Shown piece after piece: positions 49,683 to 61,326 of a stretch of DNA of 64,000 bases. The translations under genes were made by a program, and so were the position numbers. How positions within the stretch are numbered: position 1 is the first letter of the stretch; each line of letters opens with the position of its first letter. The notes beneath the pieces were generated by a model. The model worked only from the letters and a program-made list of their open reading frames with translations. It did not search any database and was not told the DNA's origin. The stretch is from Pseudo-nitzschia pungens (taxonomy: Eukaryota > Bacillariophyta > Bacillariophyceae > Bacillariales > Bacillariaceae). The stretch covers positions 5,394,001 through 5,458,000 of the forward strand of contig CM074759.1 of NCBI GenBank assembly GCA_037355855.1. The letters are read 5' to 3'.

Positions 49683-50802
49683 TAGCATCACCACCACCAG
49701 GAAGAAAGGACACTGATTTGGAAGTGGAAGATTTGGAAGTGGAAGCATCATCAGCCACTGGTGGCGCAGGTGTAGGAGGGCGCTTCTTGAAATGCCAATG
49801 AGAACCAAGCACCTGATTGGCTGCCCACCATACTTTGCCTTCAGTACTAGGCAAAAGGTTGCCTTCACAATACAGGTCATCAAAACACTCAGGAGACATC
49901 TTGACCAAACCAATAAGACATTGCTTCAGAGCCTGGCCAGGTGGTTGCTTGGTCCAGGCTGGGGCAGAGTCGTGAAAGCAAGCAGAGGCAATAGAAGCCA
50001 AGGAAGCTACAGAGGCATTGCGCCAGTCTGGAGTGTCCGGAAAAACCTGAGCATAAACAGGAGGGATGGCAGTCCGGCAAATATCATGGATGGATTTTTT
50101 GTCTTTACCCTCCTTCTTGCTGAAAAAGTGTGTGGGGCTTGGACACCCAGCCCATAACCGGGTACCAGTTGGAGATTTTCGAAAGGCATGAATTGCAGAT
50201 GGTATAGGAGACTTGCCAGAACAGGGACCCTTACCATAAAAACACCAGAAGAAGGAAGCGGAATGAGCCCTGTTGGCAGCAGCCAGGGCTTTCTGGCGCA
50301 GGGCATGTCGCTCTGCAGACGGTGTGTCAGAGCGAAATGCAAGAGTAGCTTGTTTCAGATTAGACTTGGAAGGAGAGACCTTGGAAGGAGGGTGCTTAGA
50401 GTCTGAGTGCTCAGATCCGGGCTGACCATCCACGGACGGCTCACTGTTGGACTGCTCACTGCTGGGCTTCCCACTGTCGGACGTCCCACTGTTGGACTTC
50501 CCACTGTTGGACTGCCCACTGCCTGAATGCCCTGTGTCTGAATGCCCAGTGCCTGACTGCTCAGTGCTCATGTCAACATCATCTAGTGCACCAGTAGACA
50601 CAGCAGAAGTGAAGGACATGTCATCATCAGAAGGGAGCGAATCCCTAGCTGGACGTGGAGAAGGAGGGGGAGAGGGAGTAGCCTGAAGAACGGAACCAGC
50701 AGGTGGTCGGCGGGAAGGAGTCCCCATAAAGGCGCGTTTGTTTGAAGGAGTGGCATCCAAGGGAGGCCTTTTTCGCCTGGAAGCTGGCGGGGGAAGAGGC
50801 AT
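49683..50802 (-). pseudogene. LINE X ORF1, N-terminal part
   Basis: ATG at 50802 (MPLPPPASRRKRPPLDAT). It encodes the basic N-terminus, the SNSG-type repeat (50430-50570) and the block WCFYGKGPCSG, CPSPTHFFSKK, ECFDDLYCEGNLL up to LPGGGDA, where LINE H is inserted at 49683. It continues on the far side at 39963. Uninterrupted until the insertion. Confidence 0.88.
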
Positions 50803-52389
50803 GGTGGGGCAAGTATAGGCTGAATAGGCGTGTTGGCTCGGGCGCTGGTAGGCTGGCAGTGTTAACCTGTATGTATATATACAGATGGGTGTTTCCTGGA
50901 AACAGGGTACAGCAGCAACAACAAGGGTAACCTTGGTCTGGACAAGGAAAAGGTCCCTGGGGATCCAAAAAATATACTGGAGCACACCCACAAAAGTCAC
51001 CGGGGACACTGGAAATTTTTGCTAAAAAACGAGCAAAATTTGTCTCACACTTGGAGCCCAAAAACTCTGCGCGGAAGAACTCTGCAAATCGTGTAGGCTT
51101 GTACTCGTACTGTACTCTGTACTCGTAGAAAATTGTGCAAATTTGAACAAGTTTGCAACTACTGCAAATCGTGTAGGCTTGTAGGCTTGCAAATTCGAAT
51201 CGTAAACGATTTGAATTGAAATACAGCAGCCCCAGGGAAGCTTGGACCCTGAAAACAGGGGCTTTAGTAAGAACACTTAGGGACCGGGGGATATCAATAG
51301 CAGGGCACACTTAAAAGGCTCAGGAGGGAACTTGAAGTTCAAACTCGCGAGTACTTATAAGTGGAAACAGTATCCAGGGGCAATTGGCTTGAAAATAGGG
51401 ACCTTGAGCGAGACACTTAGGGACCAGGGAAGCTGCTTGCTTGAAAACAGGGGCTTTAGTAGAAACACCTAGGGACCAGGGGGAGGCTTGTGTCTTGAAA
51501 ACAGTGTCGAACTTGAAGTTCAAGTTGGGGTTGCTTAAGAGCGAAAACACTTAGGGATCAGGGAACTCGCGAACACTTAGGGACCAGGGGAATTGTAGTC
51601 TTGAAAACAAGGGGCGGTAGTAGCTGTAGTCTTGGAAACAAGAGTGCAATAAGTAAGAGGTACTTAGGGATCGGTTGGTCTTGGCTTGAAAACAGGTGTA
51701 GTAGGGGGAGCCTTAAGCGAAAACACTTAGGGACTAGGGGGCTTGGCTAGGAAACAGGGGTACTCTTAAGTGAGAAACACTTAAGGAGTAGTGGGCAATT
51801 GGCTTGAAAATAAAGGGGGAACTGGAAGATATGCTCGCGCGAACTTGCAAGGACTTAAGGATCAGCGAGTAGGAACCTTCTAGAAGGGGGGGTGTATATG
51901 TGTTCGACAACTTCAACTTGAAAAGACTTAGGGAACTCAGCAAGGAACCTTGAAGAATGTAGAATGTTAAGTGGGTATCACTTAAGGGGCTTGAAAGACT
52001 GTATAGCGTTAAATAATAAGGTAGCTTGAAAACAGATCAAAAAAACCGAGCTCGGAGACAAAGCGGAACAGAAGCAGCTGTAGAAATAGTACTGGAACCA
52101 CTGTAGGAAATTATGTGTCCTTGTTTTCGTGTTGGTGCTGTTGTTGCCGAATCGATCGACCGACCGGCAGAGGAAACAAGCAACCACAGCAACCAAAGGA
52201 AGCAAGGAGCAGCCAAACAAACAGCAGAATCAGATAGGGGAGGTCTCTGTTGATAGGTGTAGTGCTTGGTTTTGTTGTAGGAGCTTTAGAAGTGAGTGAG
52301 ATATCAAAGGGGAAAGTTGTGTAGAAATCTACGTGTTTTAAGTACTGGAACATCGGAACGTCGGACAAAATCGCGCGTCGCAAAATTGA
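50803..52389 (-). other. 5'UTR of LINE X with tandem monomers
   Basis: About 1.6 kb without a convincing gene. From 51230 to 52010 it holds many irregular units with GAAAACAGGGG and CACTTAGGGACCAGG (plus strand), 50-80 bp apart, resembling promoter monomers. The 5' end (52320-52389) is shared with G. A 5'-located internal promoter is inferred, not shown. Confidence 0.7.
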
Positions 52390-53565
52390 AAATCAATGAT
52401 ATCACAATAAACTTGAAGCTGTGGGGACCATGGAACCATCCCAGCACAAGTGTGGCAGAGATGCTGTTCAACAGACAGCCTGAGAGAGGTGGAGGTTTCA
52501 TGGAAGACTTCATAGTAGGTATTGATGAGATCTACTTGCACAGAAGTGTCACCAGACTCAAACCGAGCCAGCAGGTGCTCCAGCTTGGCCTGGAGAGAAA
52601 AACACTCCAGCTCTGGCAAACCTGTGCCTGACACACTTGAAATACCTTTGGCATAGATGAGGGTGAGAGGACTGGAGTTTGGACAGAGAGAAATGCACAG
52701 GAGGTGGCAGATGCTTTCCCATGATGTTGCCATTGCAAACCTCAATCCAGAGCATCTGATGGTCAGACTCCATTCCCTGGTCACCTCAAAAGGGACAATA
52801 GCCAGCCCTTAGAACATCAACAGAATCAGATACTCAAATAGCATCAATTGGCATCCTGGTGGTGTTTCTGTTGTGGGTGGCTGGAGGAGAAGGCTGAGAG
52901 TGCAATGTCAGAATAGCATCTCTGAAACCAAGAGCCTTGAGCTCAGAAGACAAGCCATCATACCGGACATCAGTATTGTGATCAATCCCAAGAATGACAG
53001 AGTCACCTGCCCCCAGGCAAACCTGAAGGGCAGCAGTCAGATCCCTGTGGAAAAGGATACAAGGATTTGGGGAGATCAGATCCTCAACTGCCTGAAAGTA
53101 CCGGCACTGTTGGTTCCAAACTGATCCAAGATCCCTGTCATTCTCAACAGGGCAGTAGGCAGAAAACATGGTGACAGTGGAGCCAGCCCTGCCCTGGAAC
53201 TTGACAAAGGTCCACCTGCCAAGACCAGAAGGATCAGCCCCATGAGCAACCTTGTGGGAGCTAAAGAGTTGGTCAATGGTAAAGCCAGTTCCACCAGGCT
53301 GGAGCCAAGTGCAATCAGAAGACTCATGCTTGTTGTTGGCAATATATGAAAAACTGGAGGGGCAGACATCCTTCAGGGGCTGGTTGAAGAGGTCACAGGG
53401 AAGGAGCTTGGATTCATTCAAACAGTGCTCAGCATAAAGTGCAACACTAGCCTTGCTCTTGACAAACATTGGAAGGTGATGAGGTTGGAGTTGGAGGAGG
53501 GAGCTTGGGGAAAAAGATGGCCAAAAACATCAGAATTCTTGCTGTGGCCAAAAACATCAGAATCC
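52390..53565 (-). pseudogene. LINE ORF2 fragment J (endonuclease region)
   Basis: Inverted, near-identical copy of K, starting with the X target duplication 52390-52409. It has the same endonuclease motifs and the same nonsense codons (after PIDAI at 52834-52836 and in the YCPF-stop context near 52789), plus the doubled TTCTGATGTTTTTGGCC block near 53520-53560. Only rare differences from K are visible (for example DHNTDV against DHNADV). Because both share accidental mutations and a copia 3'UTR flank, they look like one duplicated DNA segment, not two insertions. Non-functional. Confidence 0.88.
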
Positions 53566-53745
53566 TTGACCATCGAACACCCTTGCCCGGCAACCGAAGG
53601 ATGTTTTGCCCTATAGTTGCATCCCTGCCACATACAGGGAACTGATCAGCCTATTGTAGGGTCACATTATAGTCCCCGGGACCGATGTCCCGAAGACTCC
53701 CACATAGAACGTAAACTCTGTAGTCCCCGGAACCGGCGTCCGGGA
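53566..53745 (-). other. copia 3'UTR fragment, inverted copy of F 9045-9215
   Basis: Non-coding, with GTCCCCGG-type motifs. Identity with F stops at CCGGGAG (53745), where LINE remnant L begins. Confidence 0.75.
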
Positions 53746-53953
53746 GTGCTCCCCCTGAGAAGCATTACCCTGAGGAGGTGCAGCCTGAACAGCAGAGAGG
53801 TTGGATGTGCCAGTGGCCAAAGTACACACCGAGTGAGAATCATCATAGCCACAACCACCACTGTCATCACATGCTTGGAGTTGAAAGTGCAGTTCCAAAT
53901 CAAAATTGAGACCTGGGGCAAGGTCAACTGACAAATCAGCCTCAACAGCTGAC
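53746..53953 (-). pseudogene. LINE ORF1 C-terminal fragment (L)
   Basis: Encodes AVEADLSVDLAPGLNFDLELHFQLQ and TLATGTSNLSAVQA, matching H ORF1 near 43040-43200 (DLSVDLAPDLTF, TLATGTSNLTDVQA). The frame is open and continuous with the GPQ repeat, and runs past the fragment end into copia 3'UTR sequence. It lacks the rest of ORF1. Confidence 0.8.
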
Positions 53954-54165
53954 TGGGGGCCTGACATCTGAGGGCCTGACAGCTGGGGGCCTGACATCTG
54001 AGGGCCTGACATCTGAGGGCCTGACATCTGAGGGCCTGACATCTGAGGGCCTGACAGCTGTGGGCCTGACAGCTGGGGGCCTGACATCTGAGGGCCTGAC
54101 AGCTGGGGGCCTGACAGCTGGGGGCCTGGCTGCTGGGGGCCTGACTGCTGGGGGCCTGCCAGTTC
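53954..54165 (-). repeat. 15-bp minisatellite encoding GPQ-x-S pentapeptides (14 units)
   Basis: Plus-strand units GGGCCTGACATCTGA or GGGCCTGACAGCTGG, read on the minus strand as GPQMS/GPQLS. Fourteen GPQ units in one open frame joined to RNase H residues on one side and ORF1 residues on the other. Confidence 0.9.
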
Positions 54166-54295
54166 ACTCTGGTAAGAAGTCTGAGCCACTGACAAAGTTA
54201 CAACCAGTGAGGAACAATGAAGGAGATGTGGTGGAGGTATTGGGTGACAGGATGAAGGCAGAAGTTCCTCTTAGAAGAGCAGGATCATACAAACC
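54166..54295 (-). pseudogene. LINE RNase H fragment (L), left of copia C
   Basis: Encodes residues like LLRGTSAFILSPNT and LFLTGCNF, then SYQSELAG, matching H ORF2 at about 47930-48065. It is frame-broken near 54170-54190 and cut by copia C at 54296. AAACC at 54291-54295 is the C target duplication. Confidence 0.8.
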
Positions 54296-55105
54296 TGTTA
54301 AGATATTCAAGATGGATGCTATGAGCTGTGGTGCTAAGGCTCCTGTGTAGGATTGTGTACTGGGGCTACATGCGCTAGCATTCAGTAACTATCTACAAGG
54401 TGCTAGAACTGTGTGCTAAACGCTTAGCAACAGGCTTAGTAACAGGCTTAGCAACAGGCTTAGCAACAGGCTTAGCAACAGGCTTATCCTATATGGTATG
54501 GGGTGCTAACTCCATAGATACCAGGGTCCTCGCGTGGGATTTGTACCAGTTGTACATACCCCAGGTATAGCACCCGCATTAGCACAGTGTAGCTGAGTGC
54601 TACAGGGTTAGGGTTGCTAATGCTACGAGATACTGGATATGCTAACCTACTATGCTACCATACTATGCTACCGTCGGGGTACGGTCATTGTGTACAGTAT
54701 GTACTATAACCGGACGCCCGACCCAGACAGTTATTAAGCGAGCGTGCTAGCAAGCAAGCGAGCTAGCGCTAGCATACGAGTCGAACCACTCGCTAAATCC
54801 ACTCCGAGTGCTACAGTACTGAATCTACAGGGCTGTACAGGGGAGCGCTGTCACACTACGATACAGAGCTGAGCTGCGCTCAGCTCCCTCCACTATTCAC
54901 TCTTTCTTTTCCACTCTAAAATAAACACCTATCATGCCCTCCCCTTTCGATCGATTCCAATGTACCTCTAGGGAAGTACCTTGTAGTAACTGAGTGTATG
55001 CAATAGAGACTGAACAGTATCTTCTGTAGTCTCACTATTTGCCAGGACTCTACGTGCTATTGTTGTTAGGGCTTTCCCCTATTTGCTGACGAGCAATATC
55101 AACGC
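54296..55105 (+). repeat. 5' LTR of C (810 bp)
   Basis: Starts TGTTAAGATATTCAAG and ends CAATATCAACGC. Five GCTTAGCAACAG-type units at 54422-54481. AATAAA at 54920-54925. A palindromic GAGCTGAGCTGCGCTCAGCTC-like hairpin lies just upstream (about 54866). Confidence 0.92.
54422..54481 (+). repeat. 12-bp LTR minisatellite, 5 units
   Basis: GCTTAGCAACAG with one GCTTAGTAACAG variant. The same unit occurs in every copia LTR here (A, N, D, B, C) at the same place, 100-200 bp after the LTR start. Confidence 0.9.
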
Positions 55106-55860
55106 AGTTTATCAGACCCAGGGACTCGCCGTTCGGCCGAAAGGCCAAACACCATCGACGTCAGGACGCTGACTAGAGCCCTGAAGAAACCCAGCGAGCT
55201 GATCACTCCTGGCATCCATCCCAACCCTTGGATGTAAAAAGAACCACAACTCAGCTCCCATGCCCATGGTACAAGTTACAGGAGCCGGCATCACAGACAC
55301 TCCCCGTGGCGCTTTGCCGTACTCCCCGGATTGGCCACAGTGATGTAAATGGGAACTCACTGCTGAATGGACAGATATACTGGGGCACTAGGACAAGACC
55401 CACTCCAGTGTCTATGAAACAAAGCAGATGGTGGCCCCATCAAGCCTCAGCCTGGTCAGCAGGAGCAAGTGGGGACCCACTGTGGGGAACGGACCAAACG
55501 AAAAGAAGGCCCGAAAGAATACACCCACAGCGTCCAACCGGGAATTGAACCGACGATTGCCTGGAGATGTGACCGTTGCAACCAAGCCGAGTGAGCATGC
55601 TTAAAAATTGAAGATGCCAACCAAGGAGAACCAATAGGATTGGTTGGTTGGATTTGAGCGATTTGAAAGCAGGAGTGCTCCAAAAGAAAATGCCAAGCAA
55701 TCGGTGCCACAGAACAAATCGTTTAAAAGATACTTGAACGTCCCTCACATGGATAACCGACAGATCCTTTGTGAGCGCCATTCTTTTGATCCGAATTTGG
55801 ATTGAAAGAACTGAAGAATTGCAGAGCAAGTAGAAGAAATCATCCAAAAGCCTAAACAAA
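55106..55860 (+). other. Leader of C with primer-binding-type site
   Basis: Begins AGTTTATCAGACCCA as in A and B; early leader blocks are also shared with B. A tRNA-like segment occurs on the minus strand (about 55602-55530). There is no gene. Where the other families start the Gag core, C has only leader sequence. Confidence 0.6.
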
Positions 55861-56250
55861 ATGCCATCGTCTGATCCTAACAAGAGTGACCTCCCCATCG
55901 GAAAGGACACCGGAAAGGATACCAGAAAGGACACTGGAAAGGAGCAGGACCAAGGAACGCGCAAGCAACCAAGGACTGCCGGCCTCGAAGGCACGTACAC
56001 CGGTACGATTGAGAACAAACAGTATCCGAAAGAGGTCTACGCTACATTCTCCAAGGAACAGCGGATCCAGCTACACCAGATGCGTCAGAAATCTAAGAGC
56101 AACAAGAACCGTTCCGTCCAAGCCGTTGACACCAATTCCTCGCCGCCGCAGCCGACTCAGCAGAACGCCGGTGCCGGCAACAATTTTGGTGCCAAGGGAC
56201 GGAAGAAAGGCAAGAACAAGAACAACGGCAACGCCAAAAAGGATGATTGA
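55861..56250 (+). CDS. gag: Truncated copia Gag (C), C-terminal tail only (129 aa)
   Basis: ATG at 55861 (MPSSDPNKSD). The N-terminal half is Lys/Asp-rich with four KDTxK-type repeats. From residue ~40 it matches the end of B and A Gag (GTIENKQYPKEVYATFSKEQR against GKIEDKQYPHEVYKTFSKEQR), then GAGNNFGAKGRKKGKNK. The ~500-residue Gag core is absent. The ORF is intact and ends at the conserved UGA (56248-56250) in frame with pol. Either the core was deleted and a new start recruited, or this lineage lives with a mini-Gag. It cannot form the usual particle alone. It may act as a basic RNA-binding peptide (inference). Confidence 0.85.
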   Translation: MPSSDPNKSDLPIGKDTGKDTRKDTGKEQDQGTRKQPRTAGLEGTYTGTIENKQYPKEVYATFSKEQRIQLHQMRQKSKSNKNRSVQAVDTNSSPPQPTQQNAGAGNNFGAKGRKKGKNKNNGNAKKDD

Positions 56251-56301
56251 TTACACGACCGGGGCCCGAAACTCAGTAAGGTTGGCCGGTCAGTGTATCA
56301 A

Positions 56302-59300
56302 ATGGACATTCCAGCAAGATCTGCTCCCGCTAGTAGCGCAGAAGGCAACTGTGAATTAGATAGCCATGCATATACCACCGCCACTGGATCCAATATGATT
56401 CTACTGGAAAATCAAGTTACCTCCCATGTTGATGTTCATCCCTTCTCCCCAGAATATGAACCAGTGAAGAATATTCTGATAGGAACCTGTATCACTGCCT
56501 ACACGGATTCAAATGGAAAGGTTTGGTTGATTTATTTCCACGAGACACTTTATTTTGGAGACAGGCTCCAGCACAGCCTGATCTGCCCCAACCAAATCAG
56601 GGATTGTGGACACAACTGAGTCGATGAGACCCCGAGACAGTTTGATTCCTCTTCGTCGCACTCAATCCATATTGAGCATCATACTGAAGCGGAAGAAGAA
56701 CCTACAGCCCTGGATATTAAGCTCCTGCTTAATGGTGTTGTTTCCTACTTCCCTTCCAGAAAGCCGACCAAGGAGGAAATGCAAACATGTGACCATGTGA
56801 TTGCCACCAAGGATGCCCCCTGGGATCCCAACGATGGTAAATTTCAAGACGCTGAACACGCGATTGAGCAATCACATCCATATTCCCCTGATCCCTCCAA
56901 GTTTGTTTCTGCTTTGGGCAAGAAAAAGAAGAAAAATAACAAGAAAAATACCCCTCAGCAGCAACAACAGACCATGATTGGTGCCTCGACAGCGCCCAGG
57001 TCTACAATGCCAATTATGGATTGTACGAGCCTGCAGCCCCCCAATCACAGGACCAATTTTGACCCCTCCTTGTATTCCAAGACAAAGCTCAAGCCCAAGC
57101 AGATGCTCCCTTCCAGAGACCAGTATTCCAAATACAGGCTCCGGCACCTCCAGCAACTGTGCACAAGAGATCTGACCCCCTGTTCCATTGCTTCCGATGA
57201 CCGGCTCCACACAAGGCTCTCAGCGCTTTACACCATGATCCCCATGTTGTTTCGGACCATGAAGAAGATTCATTGCAGACTTGCGGGGACACGGAAAGGA
57301 ACCCAAGCCTGACAATAAATGCCCTTCATACTCCCCTGTATGAGCCCGCCTACACTGATGGACTGGATAGATTTGAACTGGATCCCAAGACCAACAACAA
57401 GGATGCCCCGATCTCACTATCAGCAGTGTACAAGGACAAGCAAATCAAATGGGCTGACTTGGAAGAGCCAATCCCTGACCCGGAGACGGAAACAATTCAA
57501 AGGAGAAAGCAATGGGGACCATCGATTGACACCGACAGGCACAGCAAAATTGATTCGGACAGACTGTCTAAGATATGGGATATCTCTGAAAAGAAGGCAA
57601 GAGCAACCCTGAGGGTAACTACACAAAAAGGGTTTAGGAACCCCCAGCATCCTTTGGTCAGAAGGCTTCCAACACAGAGCTTTCGGAACAAGAGAGTTGC
57701 AGCAGGCAAGTGGGGGACTGATACTTGGCATGCAAAGGTACCAAGTATTATAAGACAAGACAAGGCAGCGCAAGTCTTCAGCAATGGAAAGGGCTATGAA
57801 GAGTTCATCCCTGTCCACAGCAAGAAGCAAGCGTTCGAAGGCCTGAAGATCTTTATCCATGAGGTTGGAATCCCAGAACACCTGATCTCAGATGGGGCCA
57901 AAGAGCAAGGCGCTGTTGGCACATACAGAACCCCATGGAATGCTGTGATCAGAAAGAACAATATCCACCAAACGTTCATCCAACCCCATTGCCCATTCCA
58001 GAACAGAGCAGAGCTCAGCATAGGGCATCTCAGCAGAAGCATTAGGAAGAAGACTGCCTGGAAGAGATCCCCCAAGAGATTGTGGGCATTCTGTGGTGAG
58101 CTCGTTGCAGCTATCAGGCAAAGGACTGCATCCAACGATCCTGCATCCATGGCCAGAACTCCTTTTGAGTTAGTGCATGGATACATGCCGGACATCTCCT
58201 TGTATCAAGCACACGAGTGGTACGATTTTGTTTATTGGACTGATCTCTCTGACGGTACAGAGAAACTCGGCCGGTGGCTTGGCCCATGTGGAAGGATGTT
58301 TGGTGGTGGCGACTGCCACTGGATCCTTGCTGAATCTGCGCTCCCTATAAGCACTAACACTGTTAGAGCTGTCACTGAAGCAGAATGGAGAGCTCATGAT
58401 GTCAAGCGAGCAATGGACTCATTTGACCAAGCAGTTGAATCCAAGATCGGGGACAAGCTTGAGAACACGGATGTTCAGTTTCAAGATGCCTATCCCCAAC
58501 CTCCAGAGGAACTATTTGAGAACCACCAGGATAGATGGCCAGACAATTTGGCCACCATGGCAGAACCGGAAGCCTCCATTCCACATGGGGACAGTTACGA
58601 TGAGTATATCGGGAACAAGGTCATGATTCAAAAGGGAGATGAACGGCTCAAGTGCACCGTCAAAGCAAGAACTACTGATTTGGATGGCAATCCGTTGGGA
58701 AAGAGGAACAACAACCCTATCCTTGATACCAGAATGTACGATTTGCAGCTACCTGATGGTACGGTGGAGCAATATACAGCAAATATTGTTGCTGAGAACA
58801 TGTACAGTTCGGTTGATGATGAGGGCCGTATGTTCACTCTCCTGGATGAAATCATAGACCATGAAAAGGATGAGACGGCAGTTACCAAGGAACAAGCTGC
58901 CAAATCAAGCACCAAGTCCAACAAGATCCGTCCTGTTACAACCAAGGGGTGGAGGCTCCTGGTCAGCTGGAAGGATGGGACTGAGTCGTGGTGCAAACTA
59001 GGTGATATCAAGGAGTCCTTTCCTGTTGAGGCTGTGCAGTATGCTGTTGATAACCAGATTGCAGATGAGCCAGCTTTCAAATGGTGGGTACACCATGTAC
59101 TCCGAAGAAAAAGGAGACCCCTCAAGGCCACCAAGAAATCCAACAAGTACTGGGATCGAACGCACAAGTACGGTGTGGAACTACCACATTCTATCCCCGA
59201 AGCCCTTGCTATTGACAAGAAGACTGGTACAGACTATTGGCAAAAGGCAATTGCAAAGGAGATGAAGAACAACGAGATGGCGTTTGAATTTGATCCCAGT

Positions 59301-60890
59301 TACACAGTGGAAGGCCTGAAGGCTGAAGGTTTCAGCAAGATCACGACCCACATGATATTTGATATCAAATTAGGAAGCCTTACAAGGAAAGCCAGGCTTG
59401 TCGCGGATGGACACAAGGTACAAGCCACAGCCAAGGAGCATACATTCAGCAGTGTACCAAGCAGGGACTCTGTCCGAATATTCTTCCTGTTGGCTGCTTT
59501 GAATGGGTTGGATGTACTATCTGCTGATATACAGAATGCATATCTCACTGCACCGATTAAGAAGAAGTACTATTCGGTGGCACTAGCTGAGGATGGATTC
59601 CCTCCCCATTTGGTTGGACAAGTATGCAAGATTGTAAGGGCCCTGTATGGTTTGCCAGTTGCAGGGGCTTCATTCAGATCCTATTTAACCAAGCACCTGA
59701 GGGAGCTGGGATAACAACCATGCAAAGCAGATCCTGATGTTCACATGCGCGTTGAAACCAAGAAGGATGGCTCCAGATATTGGGCATACCTCATTGCATA
59801 TGTGGATGACATTGTATGTTGCAGTGAAGATCCAAGGCGCCAACTGGAGAGCATAGAACAGAGGTTTACACTCAAGGATGGTACCATTGAAGTCCCGAAG
59901 CTCTATCTTGGTGCTGATGTTAGTCAGTACAAGATTGAAGATGATCCCATACCCAAATGGGCCATGTCCTCTGAGAAGTATGCAAAGAAAGCAGTGGACG
60001 CTGTGGAGCAGGAGCTGGGAACTGCGAAATATGGATACAAGTATCTCCCCAAGCATGTAACCACCCCACTGACGTCCGAGTACAGACCTGAGATTGATTT
60101 GACACAGGACCTGGATCCCCAGATGCAGAACTACTACCAAGGCCTCATTGGAGTACTCAGATGGCTCTGTGAGCTTGGAAGGCTGGATCTGGTGATGCCG
60201 GTGTCCCTCATGTCCAGGTATCTGGCGCAAGCCCAAACTGGTCATTTAAATCAACTCTTCCATGTGTTTGCATACATCAAGAACCACAGCAGGTCCCGGC
60301 TGGTATTTGATGACAGCATTCCCGATGTAGATGAATCCAGTTTCACCCAGTGTGATTGGAGTGAGTTCTATCCAGATGCAAAGGAAGTGATTCCCCCAGA
60401 TGCCCCGGAGGCATTTGGCAAGGCTGTTGTGATGAGCTGTTTTGTTGACGCAGACCATGCCGGTTGCAAAGCAACAAGACGCTCGCACACTGGAATCATT
60501 ATTTTCTTGAACAATGCCCCCATTCTATGGTTCAGCAAAAGACAGACTAAAGTGGAGACTTCTACCTTTGGCTCTGAGATAGTGGCCATGCACATTGCCA
60601 TTGAGCTGATTGAAGGCCTCAGGTACAAGCTTCGGATGATGGGAGTGCCTATACAAGGCCCCACCAATGTATATTGTGATAATGAGTCAGTTGTCAAGAA
60701 CGTTACCAGGCCGGAGAGTCCATGCAACAAGAAGCACAACAGTGTGGCCTATCACAAGGCGCGCGAGGCTATTGCTGCTGGAACAATCCGAGTTGCAAAG
60801 GAACCAGGCGAGAGCAACGTTGCAGATATATTCACCAAGTTGCTCAATGGTCCTATGTTGAAAAGCCACTGCGAGCGCTGCATGTGGTAA
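56302..60890 (+). pseudogene. pol: copia pol (C): protease to RNase H, three lesions
   Basis: First ATG at 56302 (MDIPARSAP). Protease motif is LDSHAYT, with Tyr where A and D have Asp. TGA at 56617-56619 replaces a codon in HN-VDETP. A 1-nt frameshift near 57225 links ...RLSAL to HHDPHVVSDHEED. The frame is then open from about 57230 to a TAA at 59712-59714 (Tyr codon in GYQPCKADP elsewhere) and on to TAA 60888-60890. Integrase (WGTDTW, LISDGAKEQ, NRAELSI), RT (SADIQNAYL about 59520, AYVDDIVCC about 59798) and RNase H (FVDADHAG, STFGSEIVA, VYCDNES, ADIFTKLLN) are all readable. It needs only three changes from intactness, so it is not an ancient loss. Confidence 0.9.
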
Positions 60891-61326
60891 CTGCTTAGCT
60901 GCATTATTTGGGGTACCTTTGGTCCCTGACAAGCAGCCCGGAAGCAATGAATTCTATGTACGATCTATATGTTATGTGTGGGAGTCTCCGGTACACTGGT
61001 TCCGGGGACTATAAACTTGAACCAACAATAGGCTGATTGATCCTTGTACGTGTCGAGGATTGGAACCAAGGGCAAAACGTCCTCCGGTTCAACCCCCCTT
61101 TTTTTCCTACAAACGAATCAGCCGGGCCTCTGATAGAAGCTGCAATATTTGATGCAGTTTATTCTCTGACAAGTTAAATGGAAGCATCCCTGAATTTTGT
61201 TATGATCCATCCAAGCGTCCTGGTACCACAAGCACAAGCATTGGAGTCCTCCTGGGAGTATCAGTTCCCGGGGACTGCCTTAGTGGCTTGAATCAATACA
61301 GGATTGCTGGCATGAATCACGGGGAC
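60891..61326 (+). other. 3'UTR and polypurine tract of C
   Basis: Non-coding. GGTTCCGGGGACTATAAAC (about 60999), TTCCCGGGGACTGCC (about 61266) and the terminal CACGGGGAC (61318-61326) directly before the LTR. Shares GGGCAAAACGTCCTCCGGTT with the other copia 3'UTRs. Confidence 0.7.

Larger units (their letters stand above)
32297..52389 (-). mobile_element. LINE X, full-length non-LTR retrotransposon split by H
   Basis: Minus-strand LINE with 5' end at 52389 and an ATT-rich 3' tail at 32297. The target duplication AAATCAATGATATCACAATA is at 32277-32296 and 52390-52409, within fragment J. Own length is about 10.4 kb: 5'UTR 52389-50803, ORF1 starting 50802, ORF2 38437-32597, 3'UTR. LINE H entered ORF1 at 39963/49683. 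ORF1 also has a ~300-nt deletion near 39629. ORF2 is intact. It retains the complete 5' end that H lacks. Confidence 0.9.

Noticed and set aside
53954..54165. CRISPR-like array (regular 15-bp repeats)
   Set aside because: No spacers; it is a coding minisatellite in a eukaryotic retroelement.
54296..54481. Tandem GCTTAGCAACAG units as a telomeric or satellite array
   Set aside because: They occur at one fixed place in every LTR and are short.
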